From: an uncultured Paracoccaceae bacterium
GTDB taxonomy: Bacteria; Pseudomonadota; Alphaproteobacteria; Rhodobacterales; Rhodobacteraceae
Direction: 5' to 3'
Length of the DNA: 64,000 nucleotides
Assembly: GCA_937872465.1 (NCBI GenBank)
Contig: CALMSR010000024.1
Location: 27,883-91,882 of the forward strand
Shown: one piece after another, positions 7,541 through 15,808 of the stretch
How the letters are laid out: each line of letters opens with the position of its first letter
Position numbering within the stretch: the first letter of the stretch is position 1
Notes under the pieces: generated by a model
The model's input: only the letters and a program-made list of their open reading frames with translations
The model's database searches: none
Told to the model about the DNA's origin: nothing
Program-made: the position numbers and the translations under genes

Positions 7541-7996
7541 TCAGCACAGGTTGGGAACGGCGTCTGGGCCGGCTCTCGCCTCCTCGACGGCGATGCTCAG
7601 CGAGCGGGCGATGCGCTCGGCTCGTTCAATCACGTGCGCGGCGCCGGCGGGCGTGCAGGTTTCCCGGGCCGTCTCGCGGAACAGACCGAGCCACCGTTCG
7701 AAATGCGCCCCTCCGACGGGCAGCCGCGCGTGAGCCGGCACCGGCCGACCATGATAGCGCCCCGTCATCAGCGCGACGGAGGACCAGAAAGCCACCATGC
7801 GGTCGAGGTGCGGCGCCCAGTCGGAGATCCGCGCCTCAAAGATCGGGCCGAGGACCGCGTCCCGGCGTACCTTGTCGTAGAAACGCTCTACGAGTGAGCG
7901 CAGAACCCGCTCGTTGAGACCTGTCTCGGCCATGATGGCCGAGGTCATCTCGGGCCTCGCCGAGGCGATTTGTGGCTTGGCGCTGCGCGGCGTCAT
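7541..7996 (-). CDS. Group III truncated haemoglobin
   Basis: 151 residues from ATG 7996, which has CGGAG 7 bases upstream; ATG 8011 is an alternative with a weak site. Group III signatures are clear: LVERFYDKVRRDAVLGPIF, DWAPHLDRMVAFWSSV, RYHGRPVPAHARLP and HFERWLGLF. Such globins bind O2/NO and are often linked to microaerobic or nitrosative conditions. It is the first gene of the minus-strand operon and faces nsrR across an intergenic region holding a perfect palindrome. Confidence 0.88.
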   Translation of the reverse strand: MTPRSAKPQIASARPEMTSAIMAETGLNERVLRSLVERFYDKVRRDAVLGPIFEARISDWAPHLDRMVAFWSSVALMTGRYHGRPVPAHARLPVGGAHFERWLGLFRETARETCTPAGAAHVIERAERIARSLSIAVEEARAGPDAVPNLC

Positions 7997-8045
7997 CGAT
8001 TGCTCCGGCATTTCGCTCTTGCAAAACAGCCTATGTCTGCTAATC

Positions 8046-8060
8046 GGTATTGTAAATACC
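8046..8060. promoter_or_regulatory. Perfect palindrome, candidate NsrR operator
   Basis: GGTATT-GTA-AATACC, two perfect 6-bp arms around 3 bases, sits midway between the divergent starts of the truncated haemoglobin gene and nsrR. Position and symmetry suit a site read by a dimeric Rrf2 regulator controlling both directions. Assignment to NsrR is by proximity only. Confidence 0.6.
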
Positions 8061-8084
8061 TATTCAGAGCGAAGCCCGGCGACC

Positions 8085-8501
8085 ATGCGCCTCACTTCCT
8101 TCACCGACTACGGCCTGCGCATGCTGATGCGCATGGCGAGCGAGCCAGAGCGCGCCTACTCCTCGGCCGAACTGGCCGAGGAGTTTGCCCTGTCGCGCAA
8201 TCACCTCGCGAAGATCATGCAGCGGCTCTCACGCGGCGGACTGATCGAGACGCGACGCGGTGGCGGCGGCGGCGCCGTGCTCGCAAAGCCGGCGCGCGAG
8301 ATCCGCCTCGGCGCGATCGTGCGGCTACTGGAGGAGGGTCAGCCGCTTGTCGAATGCTTCGCGGCCGACGGGGGCGACTGCTCCATAGATGGAAAGTGCC
8401 GCCTGAAAGTCCGCCTCCGCTCCGCTGAAGCAGCATTCATGACCGACCTGGACCGCTCGACGCTTGCCGACATTGCCCTGCAACCCGCCCGCGCGGCCTG
8501 A
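8085..8501 (+). CDS. nsrR: Rrf2-family iron-sulfur regulator, NsrR-like
   Basis: 138 residues. The N-terminal winged helix is typical (MRLTSFTDYGLRMLMRMA, then LAEEFALSRNHLAKIMQRLS). Three cysteines at C91, C99 and C105 (ECFAADGGDC, then SIDGKC) match the cluster-binding arrangement of NsrR, an NO-sensing repressor. It lies upstream of the cbb3 oxidase genes and divergent from haemoglobin, hemerythrin and related genes, which fits an NO-detoxification/low-oxygen regulon. Upstream ATGs give longer frames but lack the conserved start. Confidence 0.85.
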   Translation: MRLTSFTDYGLRMLMRMASEPERAYSSAELAEEFALSRNHLAKIMQRLSRGGLIETRRGGGGGAVLAKPAREIRLGAIVRLLEEGQPLVECFAADGGDCSIDGKCRLKVRLRSAEAAFMTDLDRSTLADIALQPARAA

Positions 8502-8523
8502 ACCTGCAAGGCTGGAGAGAGAC

Positions 8524-10158
8524 ATGATTGCAAACCTCACGCTCAAAGAAAGACGCATAGGGCTCGGCCTGTCGGGCGTGCTGGCTGTGCTCGGGCTCGC
8601 CATGGCGGCGGCGGCGAGGACGGGGCCGATGGCCGTTCATGGCGGCATGGCCCTGATCCTGGGTCTGGTGCTGATCTTCGCCATCGGCGGGGCGCTCTAC
8701 GATCACCCCGACCAAGGCGAGGGTCGCCTGAGCCGCTACTACGACGCGCCGACGCGGTTCGGCATCGTCATGACGCTGATCTGGGCCGTGATCGGGATGG
8801 GCGTGGGCGTGTGGCTCGCCGCGCTGATGTACTGGCCCGAGGCGACGCCACGTTGGCCGGCGACGAGCTTCGGCCGCCTGCGGCCTGTGCACACGTCAGG
8901 GGTTATCTTCGGCTTTGGTGGCAACGCACTAATCGCGACCTCGTTCTGGGTGCTGCAGCGTACCTCGCGCGCCCGGCTGGCAGATGCTGTCAGCCCGTGG
9001 TTCGTGCTGATCGGCTACAACCTCTTCTGCCTCTGGGCCGTGAGCGGCTACCTCATGGGCGCGACCCAGTCCAAGGAATATGCCGAGCCTGAATGGTACG
9101 CAGACGTTTGGCTGACGATCGTCTGGGTGACGTATTTCGTGCTCTACATCCGAACGCTCGCGCGCCGGGCCGAGCCACACATCTACGTCGCCAACTGGTA
9201 CTACATGGCCTTCATCCTGGTCGTGGCGATGCTGCACATCGTCAACAACCTGGCCCTGCCGGTCAGCTGGACGGTCGCGGAGAGCTTCCCCGTCTGGGCC
9301 GGCGTGCAGGACGCGATGATCCAGTGGTGGTACGGGCACAACGCGGTCGCCTTCTTCCTGACGGCCGGGTTCCTGGGGATGCTCTACTACTTCCTACCGG
9401 TGCGCGCGCAACGGCCGATTTGGTCCTACCGGCTGTCGATCCTGAGCTTCTGGGGCATCGTGTTCTTCTACATGTGGGCGGGTTCGCACCACCTGCACTA
9501 CACAGCGTTGCCCTACTGGGTGCAGACGCTGGGCATGACGTTCTCCGTCATGCTGCTGGTGCCCTCATGGGCTTCGGCGGGCAATGCCATCGCCACGCTC
9601 AACGGCGCCTGGCACAAGGTGCGCGACGATGCGACGCTGCGTTTCATGTTCGTGGCCGCGGTGTTCTACGGGCTCTCGACATTTGAAGGGTCCTTTCTCG
9701 CCATCCGGCCGGTCAACTCGCTGTCGCACTACACCGACTGGACGGTGGGCCACGTCCATTCCGGCACGCTTGGATGGGTTGCGATGATCGTCTTCGGCGC
9801 GATCTACTCGCTTGTGCCGAAGTTCTCCGGGCGCGAAGACATGGCCTGGCCCGCCGCGGTGGAGTGGCATTTCTGGCTCGCCGTCGCGGGCACCCTGGTC
9901 TATGTCGTCGCGCTCTAGAACGCGGGCATCACGCAGGGCCTGATGTGGCGGGCCTACGACGAGAACGGCGCGCTCAGCTACAGCTTCATCGAATCCGTCG
10001 AGGCGATGCTGCCCTACTACGCCGCGCGCACCCTTGGCGGCGCGCTGTTCCTGGCCGGCGCGGTGCTCTGCGCGCTCAACTGCCGTGCCACCATGCGAAC
10101 CGTGGGCGACCGGGTCGATGAGTCCGACCGTCCGCTCGTGGCACAGCCGGCGGAGTGA
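8524..10158 (+). pseudogene. ccoN: cbb3-type cytochrome c oxidase subunit I with in-frame amber stop
   Basis: The frame runs 464 codons, meets TAG at 9916-9918, then continues without any shift to 10158. The stop replaces what is normally a Trp codon (VVAL-stop-NAGITQGLMWRAY). Upstream, the haem-copper signatures are intact (RPVHTSGVIFGFGGN, WWYGHNAVAFFLT, SHHLHYTALP, VGHVHSGTLGW). The last ~79 residues, including the final helices (LPYYAARTLGGALFL), lie after the stop. CcoN is the catalytic subunit, so strict termination would probably inactivate the oxidase. Yet ccoO, ccoQ, ccoP and ccoS downstream look intact. Confidence 0.9.
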
Positions 10159-10162
10159 TGCC

Positions 10163-10891
10163 ATGCTGAAGCTGCACTACAACCTCGAGAAGATCTCCAT
10201 GGGCCTCGTCGGCGCGATCATTGCCGTGGCCTCGGTGGGCGGGATCGTGGAGATTGCGCCCCTCTTCACCATCGAGCAGACGGTCGAGATCCCCGACGAC
10301 CTGCGCCCGCACACACCGCTGGAGCTTGCCGGACGAGAGATCTACATCCGCGAGGGCTGCTATGCCTGCCACAGCCAGATGGTGCGCAGCCTCGCCGACG
10401 AGATCGACCGCTACGGCCCATATTCGCTGGCCGCGGAAAGTGCGTGGGACCGCCCTATGCTCTGGGGGTCCAAGCGCACCGGGCCGGACCTCGCTCGCGT
10501 GGGGGAGAAATACTCGGACGACTGGCACGTCGCGCATCTGATCGACCCACGCAGCGTGATCCCGGTGTCGATCATGCCCGCCTATCCATGGCTGATCAGA
10601 CCGCTCGACACCGATCTGATCGAAAGCAATCTCGCGACGCTGGCCCGGCTCGGCGTACCCTACGGCGAGGCGATGATCGAAAACGCCATGGCCGACGCCC
10701 TTGCGCAGACCCGGCCCGATGGAGACGGCGTCGGCGAGTTGCAGGACCGCTACGGCGAAGACGTCGCCGTGCGCGCCTTCGACGGTGACCCGTCGCGCCT
10801 GACCGAGATGGATGCGCTCGTCGCCTATCTGCAATCGCTCGGCACGGTGACCGATGCCGCCGACGGCCTGCTCGCGGAGGACGCGCGATGA
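10163..10891 (+). CDS. ccoO: cbb3-type cytochrome c oxidase subunit II
   Basis: 242 residues starting MLKLHYNLEKISMG, with an N-terminal membrane anchor (~13-32) and one c-type haem site, EGCYACHSQMVR. The downstream stretch SIMPAYPWL supplies the usual axial-ligand methionine. It transfers electrons from CcoP to the CcoN catalytic core. It starts 4 bases after the end of the ccoN frame and its stop overlaps ccoQ. No defect is visible. Confidence 0.95.
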   Translation: MLKLHYNLEKISMGLVGAIIAVASVGGIVEIAPLFTIEQTVEIPDDLRPHTPLELAGREIYIREGCYACHSQMVRSLADEIDRYGPYSLAAESAWDRPMLWGSKRTGPDLARVGEKYSDDWHVAHLIDPRSVIPVSIMPAYPWLIRPLDTDLIESNLATLARLGVPYGEAMIENAMADALAQTRPDGDGVGELQDRYGEDVAVRAFDGDPSRLTEMDALVAYLQSLGTVTDAADGLLAEDAR

Positions 10892-11055
10892 GCCACGAGA
10901 CGCTGGTGCTGATCGCTAAGATCTTCGGGCCGATCTGGATGGGCGGCTTTCTTCTCATCGTGATGTTCCGGGCCTACAGCCCCAGGCGCCGGGCCGAGCA
11001 GGAGAGGATCGCGCGGTCGATCCTAATCTCCGATGGCGCGGAGGAGCAGCGATGA
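10888..11055 (+). CDS. ccoQ: cbb3-type cytochrome oxidase subunit IV-like protein
   Basis: 55 residues with one membrane helix (IAKIFGPIWMGGFLLIVMF) and a basic tail (YSPRRRAEQERIA), as in CcoQ/FixQ. ATGA overlaps link it to ccoO upstream and ccoP downstream. The protein stabilises the oxidase complex in bacteria where it has been studied. Confidence 0.88.
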   Translation: MSHETLVLIAKIFGPIWMGGFLLIVMFRAYSPRRRAEQERIARSILISDGAEEQR

Positions 11056-11960
11056 CGACCGATCCGAAGGCTCTGCCCGAAGCCGATCCGCATACCGGTA
11101 ACCGCGAGATTGATCCGATCACCGGCTACGACTCGACCGGCCACGAATGGGGCGGGATACGGGAGCTCAACACGCCCTTCCCGAAGGTGGCGCTGATCGC
11201 ACTGGTGATCACCGTGATCTACTCGATCATTGCCTGGGTGCTGCTGCCCGCCTGGCCGCTCGGGCGCGACTACACGCGCGGGCTTCTCGGGCTCGACCAG
11301 AACGAGATGGCGGTCGAGCGCCTCCACCGCGTCGAGACCCGCCGCGAGGCGTGGCTTGCTGCATTCGACGATCCGAACTTCGACTCCACCACGGCGGACG
11401 TGACCCTGTTGGCGCGCACTCACGCCGCTGCGGACCGGATCTACCAGGACAACTGCGCCGCCTGCCATGGGGCGGAAGGACACGGCGGCCCCGGCTTCCC
11501 CGTGTTGACGGACGATTACTGGCTATGGGGCGGGGATCCCGGAACGATTGCAGAGACGCTCCGGGTCGGCATCAACACGGCCCATCCCGAAGCGCGCTAT
11601 GCCCAGATGCCGGCCTTCGACTGGATGGACCGGCCAGATCGCCTCGCGCTGGCCGAGTACGTCGCGTCGCTTCCGTCCGGTGCCGCCAACCACGACAGCG
11701 CGGCCGCCATCCTCTTTGAGGAGAACTGCGTCGCGTGTCATGGCGAACGGGGGCGGGGCGGGTTAATGAACGGTGCGCCCTCCCTGACCGACGACGCGGT
11801 GATCTACGGACAAGACCCAGACAGCGTTGTTGAGACGCTCCGGAACGGACGCCAGGGCCTCATGCCTTACTGGTCAAATCGCCTGAGCGGCGCCGAGATC
11901 AACCTTCTGGCCGTCTATGTCTCGAATCTTGGGAATGCGACCGAGGGAGGCGACCCCTGA
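11052..11960 (+). CDS. ccoP: cbb3-type cytochrome c oxidase subunit III (dihaem)
   Basis: 302 residues. An N-terminal cytoplasmic part with HEWGGIRELNTPFP is typical of CcoP, followed by one membrane helix (~52-72). Two c-type haem sites are visible, CAACHGAEGHGG (about residue 137) and CVACHGERGRGG (about residue 227), each with a later Met-containing ligand segment (QMPAF, LMPYW). It accepts electrons from cytochrome c or bc1. The stop is overlapped by the next small frame. Confidence 0.95.
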   Translation: MTTDPKALPEADPHTGNREIDPITGYDSTGHEWGGIRELNTPFPKVALIALVITVIYSIIAWVLLPAWPLGRDYTRGLLGLDQNEMAVERLHRVETRREAWLAAFDDPNFDSTTADVTLLARTHAAADRIYQDNCAACHGAEGHGGPGFPVLTDDYWLWGGDPGTIAETLRVGINTAHPEARYAQMPAFDWMDRPDRLALAEYVASLPSGAANHDSAAAILFEENCVACHGERGRGGLMNGAPSLTDDAVIYGQDPDSVVETLRNGRQGLMPYWSNRLSGAEINLLAVYVSNLGNATEGGDP

Positions 11961-12118
11961 ACGCCACTTCTCAGAAGCGGCTTGCCGTGTTTGCCGCCGT
12001 TTTGACCGGAACGGTCGTCGCCGCCGCCAACGCGCATCTGCTGGTGGTCGCCTTCCGCTCACAGCCGTCCTGCGTCGTCGACAATGGTGCTGCCGCGCCT
12101 GCAGAACGCGCCTGCTAG
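11957..12118 (+). CDS. Small membrane/exported protein after ccoP
   Basis: A 54-codon frame ends at TAG 12116-12118 and encodes one hydrophobic segment (LAVFAAVLTGTVVAAANAHL), then VVAFRSQPSCVV and a C-terminal Cys. Only CTG (11957) or later GTG codons could start it, overlapping the ccoP stop. Small proteins with an ANAHL-VV-SQP-C pattern occur beside respiratory genes in related bacteria, to my recollection, so I keep it at moderate confidence. Function unknown. Confidence 0.45.
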   Translation: MNATSQKRLAVFAAVLTGTVVAAANAHLLVVAFRSQPSCVVDNGAAAPAERAC

Positions 12119-12129
12119 GAGGCCCGCCA

Positions 12130-12927
12130 ATGCTTGAACCGCTTCCGACCCTTCGTCCGCCGCAGCGTCCCGCATCCACCTTGGCACGGGGCCTGCCGGC
12201 AAGCGCGGCCCTCGACTGGCTGGCTGCCGGATGGCGCGATCTGCGCGCGGCACCGGGGCCGGGCCTAGCCTACGGTGCCCTCCTCCTCGTGATCTCCTAC
12301 AGCGTGCTGGGTGCGCTCTGGGGCGCTGGGCTGCTCTACCTGGCACTGCCCGCAGTCTCGGGATTCTTGATCGTGGGGCCTTTTCTGGCCATCGGTCTCT
12401 ACGAACAGAGCCGCCTGCAGGAAGAGGGCGACCGCGCCACGTTCTTGCAGATGCTGCTGACGCGCCCGGCGGCCGGCACGCAGCTGGCCTATGCGGGCCT
12501 TCTGCTGGGCCTTCTGGTCCTCTTCTGGCTGCGCGCGGCGGATCTGCTCTATGCGCTGTTCTTCGGACTTGCGCCTCTTCCGCTCGCTGGCGACGCGCTC
12601 GCCAATGTTCTGACGACGGCCCCTGGCTGGGCGCTCCTCGTCGTCGGTAGCGCGGTGGGTGGGCTCTTCGCTGCCTTCGCCTTCGCGCTCAGCTTGTTCT
12701 CGGTCCCGATGCTGATGATCGAGCGCCGGGACGCTCTTACGGCCATGGGGTTGAGCCTGGCGATGACCCTCCGCAACCTGCAGCCCTGCGTCGCCTGGGG
12801 CGCGATCATTACCGCCGGGATGGCGCTTTCGGCCGCCAGCGGGCTGCTGGCTCTCGTCGTCGTCTTCCCGGTGCTCGGCCATGGAACATGGCACGCCTGG
12901 CGCGCGATCGGAGCAGACACGGAATGA
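12130..12927 (+). CDS. DUF2189 domain-containing membrane protein
   Basis: 265 residues with about six hydrophobic helices (LAYGALLLVISYSVLGALWG, LALPAVSGFLIVGPFLAIGL, LAYAGLLLGLLVLFWL and others). The stretch VGPFLAIGLYEQSRLQEEGD is characteristic of DUF2189 proteins, which commonly sit in cbb3 oxidase clusters. AGGAGG lies 8 bases before the ATG, and the stop overlaps ccoS. Molecular function is not established; a role in oxidase maturation is inferred from context only. Confidence 0.8.
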   Translation: MLEPLPTLRPPQRPASTLARGLPASAALDWLAAGWRDLRAAPGPGLAYGALLLVISYSVLGALWGAGLLYLALPAVSGFLIVGPFLAIGLYEQSRLQEEGDRATFLQMLLTRPAAGTQLAYAGLLLGLLVLFWLRAADLLYALFFGLAPLPLAGDALANVLTTAPGWALLVVGSAVGGLFAAFAFALSLFSVPMLMIERRDALTAMGLSLAMTLRNLQPCVAWGAIITAGMALSAASGLLALVVVFPVLGHGTWHAWRAIGADTE

Positions 12928-13127
12928 CAGCGTTGCTCGTGCTCATTCCTGTTTCGATCGGCATGGGGGCGATCGGCCTCTGTGCCTTCTTCTGGGCCTT
13001 GGACCGGGGCCAGTTCGAGGATCCGGAAGGCAACGCCTGGCGGGTGATCGAGACATCCGAAAAGAAAGGAAAGCCGGATGACCAACTGGCTACCCACACT
13101 GAAGATCAGGACGCAGGTAGGCTATGA
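12924..13127 (+). CDS. ccoS: cbb3-type cytochrome oxidase assembly protein
   Basis: 67 residues. A single N-terminal helix (LIPVSIGMGAIGLCAFFWAL) is followed by RGQFEDPEGNAWRVIE, the diagnostic CcoS motif of Asp/Glu before the Arg-Ile/Val segment. CcoS helps mature the CcoN catalytic subunit. ATGA couples it to the DUF2189 gene. ccoG, ccoH and ccoI are not in the window. Its last 50 bases overlap the next gene in another frame. Confidence 0.85.
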   Translation: MTALLVLIPVSIGMGAIGLCAFFWALDRGQFEDPEGNAWRVIETSEKKGKPDDQLATHTEDQDAGRL

Positions 13128-13317
13128 CCTCTCAGTCAAGATGGCACGCGTCGCCGTAAAGATGACGCAGCCCGATGCCGAGGTGCGGGCGAAGTTGCGC
13201 TCCGTCTGTTCCAAGGACGTAGCTGCCCTGATCGCATCGAGCCAGGTCGTCGCCACATATTTCGCATGCCTGACGGAAGCCAACGACTATTGGAGGGCGC
13301 CGGATGTCAACGATTGA
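13078..13317 (+). CDS. Unknown-family protein (ANDYWR paralogue 2)
   Basis: 79 residues, no signal peptide. TNWLPTLKIRTQVGYDLSVK and the C-terminal ATYFACLTEANDYWR align along most of their length with the mature part of the exported protein at 6,689-6,997. GAAAGGAAAG lies upstream of the ATG. The start lies 50 bases inside ccoS in a different frame, an unusually deep overlap. A link to NO/oxygen physiology is inferred because both paralogues flank the same cluster. Confidence 0.65.
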   Translation: MTNWLPTLKIRTQVGYDLSVKMARVAVKMTQPDAEVRAKLRSVCSKDVAALIASSQVVATYFACLTEANDYWRAPDVND

Positions 13318-13603
13318 GCGGAACGGAAGTGATTTCGTCGTGTCTGCCGGCCTGCTTGCCAGTGCGTTCGGTCTGAGCGAAGAGGCAGTTCGACAGGGCA
13401 TGCGGGCGAACAGGATCACGTCGCAGTCGGAGACCGGCGTGGGTGAAGACGAGGGCCGCTGGAGGCTGACCTTCTTTTTTCAGGACCGTGCCGTCCGGTT
13501 CATTGTCGATGAGCATGGCCAAGTGCTGAAACGTGTCGGCTTCCCGATCCGCCAAAGAACGGCGCAAGAAACGCGGGCGAAGCCCAAGCTCAGAAGAGAA
13601 TGA
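13304..13603 (+). CDS. DUF6522-like protein
   Basis: 99 residues. The layout SAGLLASAFGLSEEAVRQGM, then DEGRWRLTFFFQDRAVRFIVDEHGQVL resembles DUF6522 proteins found with denitrification and microaerobic genes. It overlaps the preceding gene by 14 bases, with GGAGGGCGCCGG just before its ATG. No known catalytic residues are visible; the family assignment is from memory of the sequence pattern. Confidence 0.6.
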   Translation: MSTIERNGSDFVVSAGLLASAFGLSEEAVRQGMRANRITSQSETGVGEDEGRWRLTFFFQDRAVRFIVDEHGQVLKRVGFPIRQRTAQETRAKPKLRRE

Positions 13604-13604
13604 C

Positions 13605-13814
13605 ATGCGCGCCGATGTCGCGCCTTTCGAGGTGAGACCCACACGTTCCGGCTTTACGACGCTGGAGGGCCGCATGCGCGCCGCAGTGCCGCACTTCCTT
13701 ACCGAGCTTGATCGTTCGATCTCGCCGACATCCGCCGCGGCGCCTCGCGATAAGGAGGCTGGAAAAAACCGCGGTTCGATTCTTGTGAAGGAGAAACCAG
13801 ATGTCGATTGCTGA
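13605..13814 (+). CDS. Hypothetical protein
   Basis: 69 residues with no recognised domain. AGAAGAGAATGAC precedes the ATG, giving a weak ribosome site. Its last 14 bases overlap the next small gene. Composition is plausible but there is no paralogue or motif to confirm that it is translated. Confidence 0.35.
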   Translation: MRADVAPFEVRPTRSGFTTLEGRMRAAVPHFLTELDRSISPTSAAAPRDKEAGKNRGSILVKEKPDVDC

Positions 13815-13956
13815 GCTAATACTGTGGCCGGGAACGAAGGTCTGCCAGTTCTTGGGGGTTGACCCTGAGAGTGATGCGGGACTGATCCGATCAATGTTCA
13901 ACATGATCGTGTATTTGTCCGTCATACTAGGGTTCATGTGGGCTATCATGGGATGA
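13801..13956 (+). CDS. Small membrane protein
   Basis: 51 residues, too short for most gene callers. AAGGAG lies 8 bases upstream of the ATG. The N-terminal part is MSIAELILWPGTKVCQFLG; the C-terminal part is one hydrophobic segment (MFNMIVYLSVILGFMWAIMG). It ends the plus-strand run that begins at nsrR. Function unknown. Confidence 0.6.
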   Translation: MSIAELILWPGTKVCQFLGVDPESDAGLIRSMFNMIVYLSVILGFMWAIMG

Positions 13957-14230
13957 AGATCCTACGCGCGCAGGGCAGCCTAGCGCGGCCCCCGCCGTGC
14001 GAGTGGGTCCAGTGAGGGCACGCCGACGTGGCAGATGACCATGCCACAAACGGAACCGGAGCCGACAAGCCATCCCGCTTCGCTGCCAACGGCCGAGCGC
14101 GGCGCTTGTCAATGCTCTCGGCTGGCCTCGTCGACTGATCGGGTCGGGTTTGACATGGAACATTCTCCGCGGTAGCAGGACGGCATCATGTCAATGATCG
14201 TACGCCCTAGGTTTCAGCTTGCGGGAGCAC

Positions 14231-14300
14231 GCCTCCTGAACCGCTCGCATCCCCGAGCGGGGTAGGCGTCCGCGCCGATCCCGTCGCTCGGGGCTTCGGT
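14231..14300 (+). promoter_or_regulatory. Structured leader element, copy C
   Basis: A third, shorter copy of the leader begins CTCCTGAACCGCTCG and keeps the first hairpin (CCGCTCG/CGAGCGG) and the middle GGCG/CGCC stem. The third hairpin is altered (CCCGTCGCTCGGGG) and CTCCTCC is missing. It lies 120 bases upstream of the Rnk-like gene at 14,422. The RpoH-like boxes of copies A and B are not seen here. The remainder of 13,957-14,421 shows nothing else. Confidence 0.5.
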
Positions 14301-14421
14301 TCCACACGGGTTCCCGGCGGTAATTTTGCTCTTCTCGACGGTCTAACAGTCGGGCTCTGTTCACGGGTTCCCTGGCAGGGGCTGCCTCCCGGCGGCCAGC
14401 ATCACGATCAGGAGGCAGAAA

Positions 14422-14832
14422 ATGCCAATCAGCAGCACGTCCGCGTGCGCCGCTTCAAGCGCCCCGGAAATCATTCTGGAGCTCACGCAGGCCGACCGTC
14501 TCGAAGCGGCGGCAGAGGGGGCAATGCGTCGCTTCCCCGCCATGGCGGCTCGACTGCTCGACGAGATCGCGCGGGCACAATTGGTCCCATTGGCGGACCT
14601 GCCTCCGGATGTCGTTGGTCTCGGCAGGGAGGTCACCTATCGTGACGACGTCGCTGGCCGGAAGGAAACAGTAGTTCTGGTGATGCCACGGGAAGCGGAT
14701 ATCGCCCAAGGTCGCGCCTCGGTGCTTACGCCGATCGGGGTTGCCTTGATCGGCCTACGGGTTGGCGCTTCCTTCACGTGGGAGACTCGCGACGGCGAAT
14801 CCCGTCAGCTGACCGTGACTCGGGTGGAGTAG
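14422..14832 (+). CDS. GreA/Rnk C-terminal-like protein without DUF1127
   Basis: 136 residues. The Rnk-like domain is evident from VVGLGREVTYRDD, KETVVLVMPREADIAQGRASVL and TPIGVALIGLRVG. This is the typical size of a nucleoside-diphosphate-kinase-regulator (Rnk) family protein, which binds RNA polymerase. It is paralogous to the N-terminal domains at 2,985 and 15,946 but lacks their C-terminal DUF1127. AGGAGG lies 7 bases before the ATG. The TauE/SafE gene follows 34 bases downstream. Confidence 0.85.
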   Translation: MPISSTSACAASSAPEIILELTQADRLEAAAEGAMRRFPAMAARLLDEIARAQLVPLADLPPDVVGLGREVTYRDDVAGRKETVVLVMPREADIAQGRASVLTPIGVALIGLRVGASFTWETRDGESRQLTVTRVE

Positions 14833-14866
14833 TCTTCGCCCCTGCGGTCACTTGAAGGATCTCGAA

Positions 14867-15616
14867 ATGCCAGACACGGCGTGGCTTGTCGTTGCCGCCT
14901 TGGGTGCAGGTATCCTCAACACCCTGGCGGGGGGCGGAACGTTCCTGACGTTTCCGGCGCTGGTCTTCACGGGCGTTCCGCCGGTGGCGGCAAATGCTAC
15001 GAGCGCGGTCGCGGTCTTTCCCGGGTATCTCGGAGGCGCGCTCGGCTTCAAACGGGAGTTGCAGACGTTCGATCGGCAAAGCCTCCGGCGACTGGTCGGA
15101 ATCACAGTCGCCGGCGGCTTGGCCGGATCGATCCTGCTGCTCATCTCTTCCAACGAGGCCTTCTCGATCGTGGTGCCATTCCTGCTGCTCGCAGCAACGC
15201 TGGCTTTCCTTCTCGGCGACCGCATCCGAGCCTGGGCGGCGATGCACAGTCGTGCCATCACGCCGTTCGGCTCCGCGGGTCTGTTCGCGACCAGCATCTA
15301 CGGCGGATACTTCAATGGTGGGCTCGGGATCGTCTTGCTGGCGTTGTTCGCGCTCTGGGGTATGACGAACATCCACACGATGAACGGTCTCAAGAACGGG
15401 TTGTCCTTCGCATTGTCGGCTATTTCTGTCGTGACGTTTGCTGCCGCTGGGATCGTCGCCTGGCCACAGGCTACCATCATGATGGCTGCCGCTACGGTGG
15501 GCGGCTATTTCGGCGCTCCGATCGCGCGAGCGCTGCCGAAAGGGGTGGTCCAGGGGATTGTCGCCGTAGTCGGGTTCGCGATGAGCCTGATCTTCTTCCT
15601 GCGGCTTGTGATATGA
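14867..15616 (+). CDS. TauE/SafE-family sulfite/anion exporter
   Basis: 249 residues with about eight hydrophobic helices. The N-terminal GAGILNTLAGGGTFLTFPAL and VPPVAANATSAVAVFPGYLGG match the first family repeat, and YGGYFNGGLGIVLLALFAL the second. AAGGAT lies upstream of the ATG; a TTG at 14,852 is an alternative. Family members export sulfite, sulfoacetate or related anions; the substrate here is unknown. Its last ~28 codons are duplicated as a fragment at 2,563-2,649. Confidence 0.88.
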   Translation: MPDTAWLVVAALGAGILNTLAGGGTFLTFPALVFTGVPPVAANATSAVAVFPGYLGGALGFKRELQTFDRQSLRRLVGITVAGGLAGSILLLISSNEAFSIVVPFLLLAATLAFLLGDRIRAWAAMHSRAITPFGSAGLFATSIYGGYFNGGLGIVLLALFALWGMTNIHTMNGLKNGLSFALSAISVVTFAAAGIVAWPQATIMMAAATVGGYFGAPIARALPKGVVQGIVAVVGFAMSLIFFLRLVI

Positions 15617-15741
15617 GCCCCGGCGCCGGGCCTGGCCTACCTGATCTTTCCTGGCCTCAGCGTTGTGCTTTGACAGAAAAGACGCTCGCCGGTGCCAAAT
15701 GAGCAACAAAATATCGACAATCTCGAAGAACTCCACAAAAG

Positions 15742-15770
15742 CTTGAAAATATTCGGAGCCGAAGCTATCT
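15742..15770 (+). promoter_or_regulatory. RpoH-like promoter candidate, copy B
   Basis: CTTGAAA (15742-15748) and GCTATCT (15764-15770) with 15 bases between, as in copy A. The two copies differ at many nearby positions but not in the boxes or their spacing, which suggests selection. The sigma factor is inferred. Together with the leader it accounts for most of the 329-base gap after tauE. Confidence 0.5.
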
Positions 15771-15808
15771 CTCCAATTATGTCGCACTGTGGACGTCATA
15801 TGTGGATC

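Noticed and set aside
6686..7897. A 403-codon plus-strand open frame over the hemerythrin and haemoglobin genes
   Set aside because: It is antisense to genes with clear family motifs; its own translation shows none and its length follows from high GC.
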